Below, in pieces: positions 37,016-46,959 of a DNA stretch of 64,000 nucleotides. The notes beneath the pieces are model-generated. The model searched no databases and was not told where the DNA came from. It worked only from the letters and a program-made list of their open reading frames with translations. Source of the DNA: Saxidomus purpurata (Eukaryota; Mollusca; Bivalvia; Venerida; Veneridae); the NCBI GenBank assembly GCA_022818135.1, contig JAFMSR010000008.1:5697679-5761678 (forward strand). Reading direction: 5' to 3'. The translations under genes and the position numbers were made by a program. Position 1 is the stretch's first letter. Each line of letters begins with the position of its first letter.

Positions 37016-38140
37016 ATGAATGCATCAGAAAAAGAAGATCTGTTGAAGAAGTATTATTATGATGCCCAATCTCCGGCATCTTATGCCGGTGCCGCAAAAC
37101 TTTATCAGGTTTTGAAAAGAGACCATTCCGGTGAATTTAGTCTTCAGTTTATCAAAGACTGGCTCGGAAAACAAGACTCTTACTCACTTCAAAAACAAGT
37201 TCGACATCGAATTAAGACGACGCAAGTTCGTGTGAGTAGCATCAATGAAATGTGGGATATTGATTTGCTTAGTATGGGTAATTTATCCAAGGAAAATGAT
37301 GGTGTACGATTTCTTTTGTTCGCTATTGACGTGTTTTCTAGAAAGCTTCGTGTTGAACCTTTAAAAGATAAAACGGCAAAATCTGTATTGAAAGCAATGA
37401 AAGAGATTCTTAAGGATGAGAAGCCAGAGAAAATTCGTTCTGATAAAGGGTCCGAATTTGTAAATCGATGGTTTAAAAAGTTCATGAAAGAGGAGGACAT
37501 ATACTTTTTTACAACGCAAACCCCCCCTAAAGCCAACTATGTGGAACGCGTTCAGCGAACGATAAAGACGGCACTTTATAGACTGATGAGGCATAGACGT
37601 TCCTATCGGTATATAGATGATTTGAATGAAATAATATCAAGTTACAACAACACACCCCATCGGAGCCTTAACAACTTGACACCCAATCAAATTACTAAAG
37701 ATAATGAAGCTGATGTGTGGGCGTTAATGTATTTAAAAAAGAAGTCCAAAGCAAAGAGGCGAGGAAAGCCGGTATATAGTTTTAAAGCGGGTGGTGACTT
37801 AGTGCGGATATCATTTACCAGACACCCTTTTCGTAGAGCCTATCAGGAACAATACACCGCTGAAGTTTTTAAAGTGGAAAGAAGATTCCTATTGCAAGGC
37901 ATTCCTATGTATAAACTAAAGGACCTAAATGATGAATCCATTAAGGGCAATTTTTACACTGCAGATTTGCAGAAGGTAGACAAAGACGTTAACAGTTTAT
38001 GGTTTATTGAAAAGATATTAAAACGCAAAAGAAAAAACAAAAAGCTTTATTTTTACGTCCAATGGGATGGGTTCCCCCAAACCTTTAACTCCTGGATTCC
38101 TGCGGATGAAGTCAAAGATACGACGGAAGCCGTGACGTAA
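37016..38140 (+). CDS. INT: Polinton integrase with chromodomain
   Basis: 374 residues, full length and uninterrupted. It is a retroviral-type (rve) DDE integrase that would join the element's ends to host DNA. The catalytic core begins near WDIDLLSM (D83), continues with RSDKGSEF (D143) and ends with NYVERVQ (E177), a D,D-33-E arrangement. A helical N-terminal region (1-75) precedes it. Residues about 325-370 form a chromodomain (WFIEKIL, YVQWDG, NSWIP), which in related elements binds modified histones and can steer integration. The last 40 residues before it are Lys/Arg-rich. The start follows a TATA box by about 50 bases. It is the first gene inside the left repeat, five bases from the next ATG. 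Confidence 0.9.
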   Translation: MNASEKEDLLKKYYYDAQSPASYAGAAKLYQVLKRDHSGEFSLQFIKDWLGKQDSYSLQKQVRHRIKTTQVRVSSINEMWDIDLLSMGNLSKENDGVRFLLFAIDVFSRKLRVEPLKDKTAKSVLKAMKEILKDEKPEKIRSDKGSEFVNRWFKKFMKEEDIYFFTTQTPPKANYVERVQRTIKTALYRLMRHRRSYRYIDDLNEIISSYNNTPHRSLNNLTPNQITKDNEADVWALMYLKKKSKAKRRGKPVYSFKAGGDLVRISFTRHPFRRAYQEQYTAEVFKVERRFLLQGIPMYKLKDLNDESIKGNFYTADLQKVDKDVNSLWFIEKILKRKRKNKKLYFYVQWDGFPQTFNSWIPADEVKDTTEAVT

Positions 38141-38145
38141 ACACG

Positions 38146-38591
38146 ATGGATCGTTATGTTTACATTAAAAGCGATGATAGCAGTAACTACTTTCCGGATA
38201 ATAAAGTCTATAAATTTAGAATTAATTTCCTTCGAGGATGATTTTACAAGGCATGTGGAAAGTTGCTTGGTGGATTCGTGCAGGAGATGCTAAAGTGAAG
38301 AAGACGATGTCGGATGAGGCTCTTTACATTTTCACTGATATATGCGCTGAAAGTGTAGTACATGGACAACGACTTCCTTTACTCAGACGTCTAGAAAAAA
38401 ACAAGAAATCATCTTGGGAATATCGAATCGATTCACCGTTTTATCTACCAGTCAAGAAAAAAGACCTGAAAGAGCTGGAAGTAAATATAACACTAGCGGA
38501 TAATACATACCCATCAGATTTGAATTCACCAGTGCACATGACACTTCATTTTAAACAGTATCCGTTTCTGAGTGATTATGAATCCTTCTAA
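38146..38591 (+). pseudogene. Penton-like minor capsid protein (PY type), frameshifted
   Basis: The frame from 38146 gives MDRYVYIKSDDSSNYFPDN, a start I recognise from Polinton/adintovirus single-jelly-roll penton proteins, and runs into TGA at 38239. The body continues in another frame from about 38238 to TAA 38591. It has a G-W-K-V-A strand, ALYIFTDICAESVV with LPLLRRL, and a C-terminal LEVNITLAD...MTLHF strand pair. An indel around 38230-38240 separates them. The length is right for the family, at about 148 codons. It would form capsid vertices. The shift could be real decay or an assembly indel; everything else looks intact. Confidence 0.7.
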
Positions 38592-38836
38592 ACTGTATGT
38601 TCCTAATCCGCAAAAGTGGGTCTCATTTAGGAAAGCAAATTGCGGCTCCGTTGCCTTTGAAGGTAGTATCGCCTGCAGAACAAACAGTTCAACAAGCTAA
38701 AAGTGAGCTAAAGAGAGAGAATATAAAACCATCTAGCGTGGTAGACATGATTCAGAAACCCAAACGACGTCGACAGAGAAGGACTGGAAAGTCTAGCAAA
38801 ATTGAAAGACGTCATAAAAAGCTTACAACAAACTAG
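38578..38836 (+). pseudogene. Small basic Polinton protein, frameshifted
   Basis: An ATG at 38578, overlapping the end of the penton-like gene by 14 bases, encodes MNPSKLYVPNPQKWVSF. The rest lies in another frame (38597-38836), with a VSPAEQTVQQAKSELKR helix and a strongly basic tail (RRRQRR). A small basic protein at this position is common in Polintons. A DNA-binding or capsid-cement role would fit but is inference. An indel near 38610-38635 breaks the frame. Confidence 0.55.
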
Positions 38837-38906
38837 GACACCGAGAAGTAGAAAATAAAAACAAAGGACATCTCTTTAGAAAGTTTTGGGAAATTAAGTA
38901 AACAGT

Positions 38907-40434
38907 ATGCCAGTGTTTAATCCCGATAGTTTTCACGAAGGACTTGTGTCAGAACTGGCTTTGTTCGATTTACCCAGCACACAGACTGGTGTTACGGATA
39001 TTTACTATGAAGAAATTCGACCCATCTCTCAAGTTTCAGACGGAGTGAGCCCTATTGAGTTTCGAATAAGTGGACAAAACTCGATAGACTACCTGGATAT
39101 GAAAGGGTCTCAGATATACGTAAAGCTGAGAGTAAAAACGGCTGCCAATGCTAACTTAGTTGCTCAGAAGGTAGCACCCGCGAACTTGTTTCTCCAGGCC
39201 CTGTTTTCATCCACTGAAGTCACGTTACAGAATAAAGCGAGCATTACAGCAAACTACAATCCGTACAGAGCCTACATTCACACGATACTGAATTATGGAC
39301 AGGATGCAACTTCTCAGCTACAGTCACAGGGTTTTTACATGGACACTGCTAACACCCACGCTGTAACAAATCCTGGTGCGGCAAACAAGGGTCTATTTGA
39401 AAGGGCTAAACTGATCGCAACATCGAAAACGCTAGATTTGCAGGGCCCCATTTTTCACGATCTGTTTTCCATGTCTCGATACATGCTGAATGAAGTGGAC
39501 GTCAACGTGAAGCTGTACAGAAGTTCGCCAGAATTTTGCTTGATTAGCGACGAAGCAGCGCCCGCCTTCAAAATAGATATAGAGGACATTTATATATTGG
39601 CCAAGCAAATACGCGCGAATCCTGCAATCATCTATGGCCACGCTGAAATTCTGAAAACCCAGAACGCGAAGTATCCCTTAACCAGAGTGGAATGTCGCAC
39701 ACAGAGCATACCCAGTGGAAGTTCCTCTTTCCACTATGAGAACATGTTCCCTGGTCAGAGACCCAGTAAGGTTATTGTGGGTTTCGTCAATTCTACAGCC
39801 CTGTCGGGAGACTACAAACATAATCCGTTCAAATTTCTACATTGCAACATTCGAAGCATATGCCTGTACGCGGATGGTTTGCCAGTCAATGGAAATCCTT
39901 TAAAACTGAACTTTGACAGTGCTACGGGTGTGACAGATATGCGGGCCTATATAAACGCATTCACGTCTACGGGGAAATGGGGAGAGGATGAAGGAAATTT
40001 ACTTACTAGGGATCAATTCGCATCTGGTACAACCCTATTCAGTTTCCAGATTGAGCCTTTATATTCGCACCACGGGGAGTACATGACTCTTAAAAGAACT
40101 GGAACAGTAAAACTGGATGTACAGTTTGCCAGCGCTTTAACGGGTGAGTAACATATACATCAAAATATAATTGCGAGTATAATTATTTTGTTTTCGGTAA
40201 AAATACTGTAAATTCAACTTACTATGAATAATTTTTTTTTATAGTTTATAAAAAAGTACTTATTCAATTTTAGAACTATTTAAAAATGTGTTTAACATTC
40301 GTTGTATTATCCATCCCTCATTTAATGATTTTTGTTTCATTGATTTAATTTCAGACACTATAAGCTGTGTGGTGTACAGTGAAACCCCATCATACTTTGA
40401 AGTAAATAAAGAGAGGGACATTGTTCTGGAATAG
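38907..40434 (+). CDS. Polinton capsid protein, F54H12.2-like (probable major capsid), spliced
   Basis: Exon 1 is 38907-40143, the intron 40144-40354 (GTGAGT to TTTCAG), and exon 2 40355-40434. Without splicing the ORF stops at 40151. With it, the protein gains 26 residues ending in [12 protein letters not shown], which resembles how this family usually ends; total about 438 residues. Family marks are [10 protein letters not shown] near the start, [16 protein letters not shown] at about 110-130, [12 protein letters not shown], and [20 protein letters not shown]. The family is widely annotated as F54H12.2-like and encoded by Polintons. I infer the hexon-like, double-jelly-roll role from size and gene order. 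The gene is fully open and starts 70 bases after the basic protein. Confidence 0.75.
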
Positions 40435-40460
40435 ATAGATAGAAAGATAAACACAAAAAA

Positions 40461-40982
40461 ATGAATACATCTGAGCTTCAATGTTGCATCAGTTGTGACC
40501 CTCTTCTGAGTGGAAATGTTCTAGATGTATGTGCCGCGGATCAATTACCACTAATACTTTCTAAATTACCCACTGGATTCATCGCTAATACTGACATTCA
40601 TAGTAAAGAAGGTAGACATTGGTGCGCTTTTTATATAGACAGTAACAGACGAGTAGAGTTCTTTGATTCTTATGGTAAAAGCCCGATCTACAATTCACCC
40701 TACTTTGAAACCTGGATAAAAGACAATGCAGTAAGCATGAGTTACAATGCTGTGCAAATGCAAAGTCATTATTCAAATGTTTGTGGTTTATATTGTTTGC
40801 TATATCTTCGTCATAAGTTTACTGGTGTGTCACTCAAGGACATGCAAAACTTTTTCAGTGTATCCAATTTTACTGTAAATGATTCTTATCTATTTAATTA
40901 TATGTCACATATATATTCTGATTGTGTGAAGAATGAATGTGTGTATAACCAGTTGTGTAAACCATTAATAAAAATGAATTAA
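40461..40982 (+). CDS. PRO: Adenain-like cysteine protease (capsid maturation)
   Basis: 173 residues, uninterrupted. The Ulp1/adenain (C5/C48 clan) catalytic set is visible: H53 in GRHWCAFYID, D69 in EFFDSYG, Q101 in QMQSHYSNV and C108 in VCGLYC. In adenoviruses and Polintons this enzyme cuts capsid precursors during maturation. The gene lies 26 bases after the spliced capsid gene. Size is normal for the family. Nothing suggests inactivation. Confidence 0.85.
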   Translation: MNTSELQCCISCDPLLSGNVLDVCAADQLPLILSKLPTGFIANTDIHSKEGRHWCAFYIDSNRRVEFFDSYGKSPIYNSPYFETWIKDNAVSMSYNAVQMQSHYSNVCGLYCLLYLRHKFTGVSLKDMQNFFSVSNFTVNDSYLFNYMSHIYSDCVKNECVYNQLCKPLIKMN

Positions 40983-41123
40983 ACATTTTCTGTATGTTTT
41001 TTGTTGAAAATAAATATCATTTTAGATCATTTAGTCAATAGGTGTGACTGGTACCTTTTTAGATAAAAATACTATATTTGCACTGTAAAAATTTATTTTG
41101 CGGTGAAACCTTCACCAGTCAAC

Positions 41124-41485
41124 ATGAATGTTTCAAATAATGTTGCTCTTACAGGAGTTTGTTACAAAATTAAATTTATTATGAAGAAAGACTGTCCGCC
41201 TTTTTATGTTGGCCTCGACAGATATGGCCAACAAGGGAAGATTTAGCATTTGCTGGACTTTTTTATACGGGACAAAGTGATTTAGTTAAATGTTTTATGT
41301 GTGGTGTGGAACTATGTCAGTGGAACTGTACCGATAGTGCGATAAATGAGCATAGAAAATGGTCACCTGACTGCGTTTACTTGAAAATAATTGGACAGTC
41401 ATTTAAAAATAAGGACCTATTCGATGAAACATCATTTTCAAATAATATAGGAGCGAGACAGTCCTCTCAGGGCTTTAGTTTTTAA
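41124..41485 (+). pseudogene. BIR-domain (inhibitor-of-apoptosis type) protein, broken 5' end
   Basis: The frame open from 41174 to TAA 41483-41485 encodes one complete BIR domain. It has RLSAFLCWP at the start, LAFAGLFYTG in the middle, then zinc ligands C-X2-C-X16-H-X6-C (CFMC, the His in NEHRKW, and the last Cys in SPDC). BIR domains bind zinc and often block caspases. No ATG precedes the domain in this frame; the first in-frame ATG (41297) is inside it. An ATG at 41124 opens another frame that overlaps the domain, so a small indel near 41171-41182 or an unseen 5' exon is implied. There is no RING finger. An anti-apoptotic role for the element is inference. Confidence 0.7.
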
Positions 41486-41536
41486 ACAGCGATAACACAT
41501 TTAAAAGAGAAAGCTTGAAGGACAAAAAAAAATAGC

Positions 41537-41911
41537 ATGGATAAAAAAGATGTGGGTTTACTCGATTCATACTTTGACACTTCTTTTATGCGCAGGAAAT
41601 TTCCAAAGCATTTGTACACTGTTGTTAAAAGCAATTGTGTTGGTTGTCAGATGGACTGTTATTTCAAGACCATCGCATTTGATCGAAAAACAAGCTGTTG
41701 CAATTATATAGATAAAATGTGCAATTGTTAACGAAGAGGTTGCCGTTGGTATCAAGATGTGTTTGACTTTTCACCAGAGCTCATAGCCATGTATCAGTTG
41801 AGAGTTAAATGTGCAGACTGGCGTGCAACTGAAATGAAAAGTTCTAACTGGAAACGTAAAATGATAAAAATGACAACTGATATTATCAATCTAGAAAAGA
41901 AGTTTGTGTAA
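41537..41911 (+). pseudogene. Unknown Cys-rich Polinton protein with internal stop
   Basis: The frame begins MDKKDVGLLDSYFDTSFMRR and has paired cysteines (CVGCQMDC, then CC and CNC). It meets TAA at 41729-41731, then continues in the same frame for 59 codons (RGCRWYQDVF onward, with a Lys-rich helical end) to TAA 41909-41911. The whole would be about 124 codons with one nonsense change. Not recognised. The clustered cysteines suggest metal binding. Its place beside the BIR gene suggests an accessory role. Confidence 0.45.
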
Positions 41912-42553
41912 TGTGAAAAGGGTGGACTAAGTGCTTAGTTTCCCTTAAAAACAAAAATGGAAATACTACCCAAAAGGACTATATTCAGAGTATATACTTT
42001 GTATATTTTATTGTACAAGGTCACATATATTACTTCACAAGGACCTTAAATTAATGTTTACTAGCTACCTCTTTCTGTGAAATAGTTAGACAAGCGTTTG
42101 TGCATATATATTTATATTTTACTCGGGAAAAGGAATTAAGTGGAATTATTGAATAAATAGCTGATTCAATTTAACAGAACATAAGTAAAAAGTTGAGAAT
42201 TTGTGTTTTTTACATGTATCTTTGTATATATATTCTTTATAATTAAAACAATGCAGACAGAAAAAAAAATTGTGTTGTGTCTTTCTTCATTTCTGATCAA
42301 TCCCAAAGTGAAAACTGTATCTACTGCATTATTCAGTCCCTCTGGATCAATCTAATAAGAAACACTCAGGTTTTCTAAAGACAGTTTTTATTTTACATAC
42401 AATTGTTGTACTATCAGTTGCAAGCAAAATGAATATAATTCATAGAAATCAAAGTTACAGTTAACACTCAGTTTTATATAAAATATACTTCATAAGTTCT
42501 AGCACAAGTTTGAAAACCCATAACACTGTAAGCTTAAAAAAAAAATAATTTGT
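41912..42553. other. Spacer between convergent Polinton genes
   Basis: About 640 AT-rich bases where the plus-strand genes meet the minus-strand ATPase gene. TATATTTT-rich text and AATAAA-like words could serve poly(A) addition from both sides. No remnant of a polymerase gene was seen. Confidence 0.4.
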
Positions 42554-44299
42554 CTATCTTTCATCGCTCTTGCTCCGACTTGTCTCTTCATCATTATTAT
42601 TTTCATCATCATCATCATCATAATCATCATCACTGACATCTTCATTACTGACATGTTCATCACTGGCATCTTCATCGTCACTATTGTTTTGTTTTTCCTC
42701 ATGTTCTATAATATCTTCAAAATGATGTTTATATTTTCTCAGTGTTAGACGAATGGCTTTCTCGAGCTTGAAATCCTCTTCCATGTAATTCTGAATAGTT
42801 CTCATTACTTTATTGTGAAGATTTCCACCTCTCAGCTTAAACACGTAAGACATGAATCTGCCATATTGAAGCATAAACACTCGCATATCATCCTGTTGTA
42901 GTTTTTTATCAGTCTTTTCTTGGGCTTCCGCTTCAGAAAGTCCTTGATTTTCATACTTTTCTACTTTTTCTTGCCACTGTCTTTCATTAGATTTCTTGGA
43001 TCTCTTTACTAAGTCCTTATAAACTTCATCTTGATCCGTCTTCTCAAAGAAGATGTCACTCTCCTCCGAGTCAGAAATGTCGTATTTCATCTTTTTATTT
43101 AAAACGCTCTCTTTCTCCGGAAATTTTCGCTTCAGTGAATTCTCAGGACACCAACTCTTTACACGATTTATAAGGTCGTGTAAGTTTTCAAAAACCAATC
43201 CACAGTCAACACAAGATGAGCACTTATCTATTCTTTCGTGCACAGTTAATTTGGCAGCTTCAACTTGCTCGGGGTCGTGTCTTAATTTCCACTGCACTGT
43301 AGGAAGGCTATATTCAATGTGATCAGAACCCAGTAAGCATGGTTTTTTCACAGGATGTTTGTCTTGTGAGGTCCTGTTTAATATACCCAAGACGTCCATG
43401 CGCATGCGTAAATTTTCTGGAGTGTTTGGTTTTAAATCTAAAAGCAAATAAGCATGCGGTTGACTAACTGCCTCCTCAAAATGTCACATTAGGTAATGCG
43501 GATTAGATGGATACATTTGTCGGGCCAGCGTCATAATAGGCTGTTTATCGGCTGGATTGTTGAACAGGACGAGATAATGACAATTTCTCCTCTGAGTAGG
43601 ATCTTTACTAAAGTACACATTCTGATTCAAGGCAATCACTGACAAGTTTCTGTGATGGCCTCCTTCGGTGAAAAGGTCTGTGACACGTTGATCTTTTGCA
43701 GCCTCTACTGACATGTCGTCCAAAATAATGACGTTCCGCACTTGTGGATTCAGGAAATCATCTTTCTTTAGATTTAAAGGCACTCCCTTCATATTTTCTA
43801 CTTCTGGGGATACAGTCTTTTGTATAACGTCATATAAAGGTTGCCATCTTTTATAAAGCCAAATAATTCTTTCAGGTGTCGGTTGTATTTTATCTTTGGC
43901 TCTCTGCAATAGTTCTGACACGAAACAGGCTTTACCTGAAAGTTTAAAAAAAAAGAAAAGGGTATAAAACACCAATTATAACATGGAAATTAAAAAATAA
44001 TGACAACAAATGTAAATATTCTTTTCAAAAAAGCATAGCCGTATTAAAATAAGACATTATTATTTTGAACAGTTAAAAATATTATCATAATAAAAGGAAT
44101 AATATTGAATACTAACCACAAGACGTGGGTCCAGATATAATGCACGTTAAGGGATGCTGGAATTTAAAGTCCTGCTGCTGCTGCTGCATAGGTTGATCAT
44201 ACCGCAATAACTCCTCTTTATGATGTTTTGCTTTTATATGTCTGTTTAAATCATGTGCCCAAGTGTAGTTTTTTCACACAAATTGCACTGATTTTTCAT
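42554..44299 (-). pseudogene. ATP: Packaging ATPase (A32/FtsK-HerA type), spliced, with an in-frame stop
   Basis: Exon 1 (44117-44299) has a C2H2 zinc finger (CNLC, then H-X4-H), a glutamine run, and GPTSCG just before the donor. The intron is 43936-44116. Exon 2 opens with the P-loop Lys, so the Walker A motif is split by the intron. Walker B is VIILDDM, followed by SVIALNQN, a typical sensor motif. TGA at 43484-43486 interrupts the frame, yet the same frame continues with AYLLLDLKPNTPENLR, the usual C-terminal motif of this family. It then runs through a Cys-rich finger (CSSCVDCG...WCPE) and a long Asp/Glu tail to 42554. A missing base in the T-run at 44269-44274 breaks the finger's frame. 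This enzyme would pump DNA into capsids. Confidence 0.75.
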
Positions 44300-44707
44300 T
44301 TTTGTATTAAAACAATATTATCTTCTCAAGCTCCAGATGAAGAATGAATAAAATCAGACAGATCCCTGATTTATATTAATATTTAAGTCCTAAAACTATA
44401 CAACCTTACATCTGTGTCAAACAAATGTTTGGATAAGTTATGTATAAAGTAATGCTACACTGATATTTTATACATGTCGCTTCTTATTTACAAATAAGGT
44501 CACATATTCGCTTGATGTCATCTCTGGCTTTTGAAAGTAAGTTAAGCATATATAACTTTATTATTTATGATGGATCATTTTATCGCGGGTTTGAATTATT
44601 TATCTCTTTGTATATATGAGTCTTTAAAGTAATTGGGATCCCATTTTTATATGTAAATGCAAGTTTTTTGCTAATTTATTCAACTTCACCATAGATCCCC
44701 CATCAAG
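44300..44707. other. Upstream region of the ATPase gene
   Basis: AT-rich; presumed promoter of the minus-strand gene. No coding signal and no polymerase remnant. Confidence 0.4.
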
Positions 44708-45106
44708 GTGTGCGTAAACTATAAACAAACTCCCAGGATTTCTTGTTAAAATGCAGCTTACCCGTACCTAACACTTACCATCTGTTTACCGTTCTCACAC
44801 CAGTAGGAGAGTACCGAGGCTGGGAGCCAACATCATCCGAGCAATGTCATTATTTAGAACAGTGAGATAATAATACTTTAAGGGGGCAAAACTCTAGCGG
44901 GCTTATACACACATGCGGATTATGTCGTTTGAAAAAAGGGTGAAGCTCCACTCAGTGGAAAATGTCCCCCCCCCCCCCAAAAGGGCAAAGCTCCACTCGG
45001 TGGAGCATGCACCCAAAAAGGGCAAAGCTCCACTCGGTGGAGCATGCACCCAAAAAGGGCAAGGCTCCACTCGGTGGAGATTGCCCCCCCCCCGTTTACC
45101 ACTACT
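44708..45106. repeat. Polinton right terminal inverted repeat
   Basis: About 399 bases, the reverse complement of 36431-36865 with a few substitutions. It has four CTCCACTCGGTGGAG hairpin units against five on the left. C-runs at 44965-44978 and 45084-45093 differ in length from the left repeat. The element ends CCACTACT before the AATTGC duplication. Confidence 0.9.
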
Positions 45107-45112
45107 AATTGC
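45107..45112. repeat. Target site duplication, right copy
   Basis: AATTGC, identical to 36425-36430. Confidence 0.9.
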
Positions 45113-46590
45113 AATGACTTAACTGTTTCGCAATATTAATATTTAGTGATACATTATCAGATCAAGGTGTTAAATGTAGAATTAGCTAGAATTTTGGTAA
45201 AATTAAGTGAACATGCAAAACATACAATGTAAATCGCAGTAATTTTTTCAAATGTAACATGGATTTCTATTTTGTGACGTCATGCGACAAAAAATGAACG
45301 AAATATATATTAGTTAGGGGTGTCAACATTGGTTTATACTATATAAAATTGAGCATAGCTCTATCAGTATTATATATTCGAAAGAATTATATCTAAAGTG
45401 CTAATGGGACTTTAAATGTTTGGAAAAGGTAGTAAAAGGTGCTTAAAGGTCCATTACTAAGAGTAAGACCAAATAGAATTTTCTGGAATTGAAACAGGGA
45501 AATACATTTTGAAACAGGCTTCTAAAATTTTACAACAGCCGTGGATTATTTCATTTCCCTGTTTGAAGTACTGCTGCAGAAAAACGAGTGAATGTTTTTG
45601 TATTTCCTTAGATTGACCTGGGTGGTCTCCTTGTCCTACTTTCGCTTTATTGCATGTTGTCAACAGTCAGAAATTATGTTGAAAGTGCAATTCTTTCAAT
45701 TTAATTTAAAAATTGGCATGCTTATTTTCCTTCTGAGAAGACGCCTAACTGTTACAATTAAGGATTAAAAAGAACATTCGATTTTGTCTTAGTAATGGAC
45801 ATTTAACAGACGTGCTCATCTTTTAATACCAACAGTACCCCTTAAAGGCAGACACTCCCTACATCTCGCATATTCTATACACATGTACTCAAAACAGAAA
45901 TAACATGTTCAATGATTGTAAAATGGCAAATAAATGATATATTTAAGAGCAACTTATGTCGAATAATGTTTCATTTTTCCACAAATAATCAACATAGAGA
46001 CCTTCTCTAATAGATCGCTATCCACTCATAAATGAATTGTAGAAAAACAACTTTATATTATAGGATTTACTGTTTTGTAATTTTTATATTTGTAGTAGAA
46101 CTGACTTAAGTTATATTAATAATATTAAAAACCCGATTTCTGAATAGAAACACGAGTACTAAGCTACCTTTAATAATTTGAATGTGATCTTTACTTTTTA
46201 CGAAACTGCCATTACCCCGCTACAGTCTAAATATCAGCTACATGTCCTTTAGTTTCCTTGTTTGGCTATCCTGTTTCACAACAGCTCTGACATTAATTGT
46301 CAACCAATTCTGTTGAAGAATATATAATCACAAATTAGATATGACACTGTACATGTATGATGCTCACTGGCAGTCACTGCACTGAATTTTTTGAAACATA
46401 GTATAAATAAATAAAAAATCAAATGTGCATAGCCCCTTTGATAAAAGAAATTCATAACGCAAAAAAAAATCTGTGTTTAGGGCAACGGTCCCAAAAATGT
46501 TAGGTAGGGTAGGGACAAAGACTTTTCATCAGGAAATTGGGAAGATGTCTTGTTCTTGCATACCAGATGGGGATATCTGCAGTTTTTACC
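45113..46590. other. No gene seen
   Basis: AT-rich DNA. The phrase GGCAGACACTCCCTACATCTCGCA at about 45846 recurs in altered form near 47527, so a short dispersed repeat is present. Confidence 0.4.
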
Positions 46591-46599
46591 AGGCGGGAA

Positions 46600-46654
46600 A
46601 AAAAAAAATCCCCCCCCCCCCCAAAAAAAAAACCCTCTTTTTTTTGGGGGAAAG

Positions 46655-46698
<44 letters not shown>

Positions 46699-46766
46699 CC
46701 CCCCCCCAAAAAAAAAAAAAAAAAAATTTTTTTTTTAAAAAAAAAAAAAAAAATTTATAATTATTT

Positions 46767-46819
<53 letters not shown>

Positions 46820-46887
46820 ATAAAAAAAAATAAAAAAAAAAAAAAAAAAATTAATAAATTTATTAAAAAAAAAAAAAAAAAACAAAA

Positions 46888-46958
<71 letters not shown>
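46600..46958. repeat. Homopolymer tracts (A, C, T runs)
   Basis: Nearly 360 bases of A-runs broken by C- and T-runs. The overlapping ORFs are Lys/Pro/Phe homopolymers and are not genes. The pattern looks more like consensus failure in long-read assembly than a biological microsatellite. Confidence 0.85.

Positions 46959-46959
<1 letters not shown>

Larger units (their letters stand above)
36431..45106. mobile_element. Polinton/Maverick element, 8,676 bp, without DNA polymerase
   Basis: Complete boundaries are visible: AGTAGTGGTAAACGG at the left end, its reverse complement at the right, and AATTGC on both sides. Plus-strand order is integrase, penton-like, small basic protein, capsid protein, protease, BIR protein, unknown. 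The packaging ATPase is on the minus strand. Genes are packed (integrase to penton 5 bases apart; penton and next gene overlap). Typical animal Polintons are 15-20 kb and carry a protein-primed family B polymerase of over 1,000 codons. Here the largest stretches without assigned genes are about 640 and 410 bases, so the polymerase is absent. Replication would need a helper. The perfect target duplication argues for fairly recent insertion. Confidence 0.9.

Noticed and set aside
37189..37594. Minus-strand ORFs opposite the integrase
   Set aside because: Shadows of an intact, motif-rich gene on the other strand.
41912..44707. Possible PolB or helicase remnant in the Polinton
   Set aside because: Looked for long frames and polymerase motifs (such as YxDTDS) in the listed frames and spacers; none seen.
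46473..46833. ORFs of about 95-98 codons
   Set aside because: Translations of A and C runs (poly-Lys, poly-Pro); not genes.
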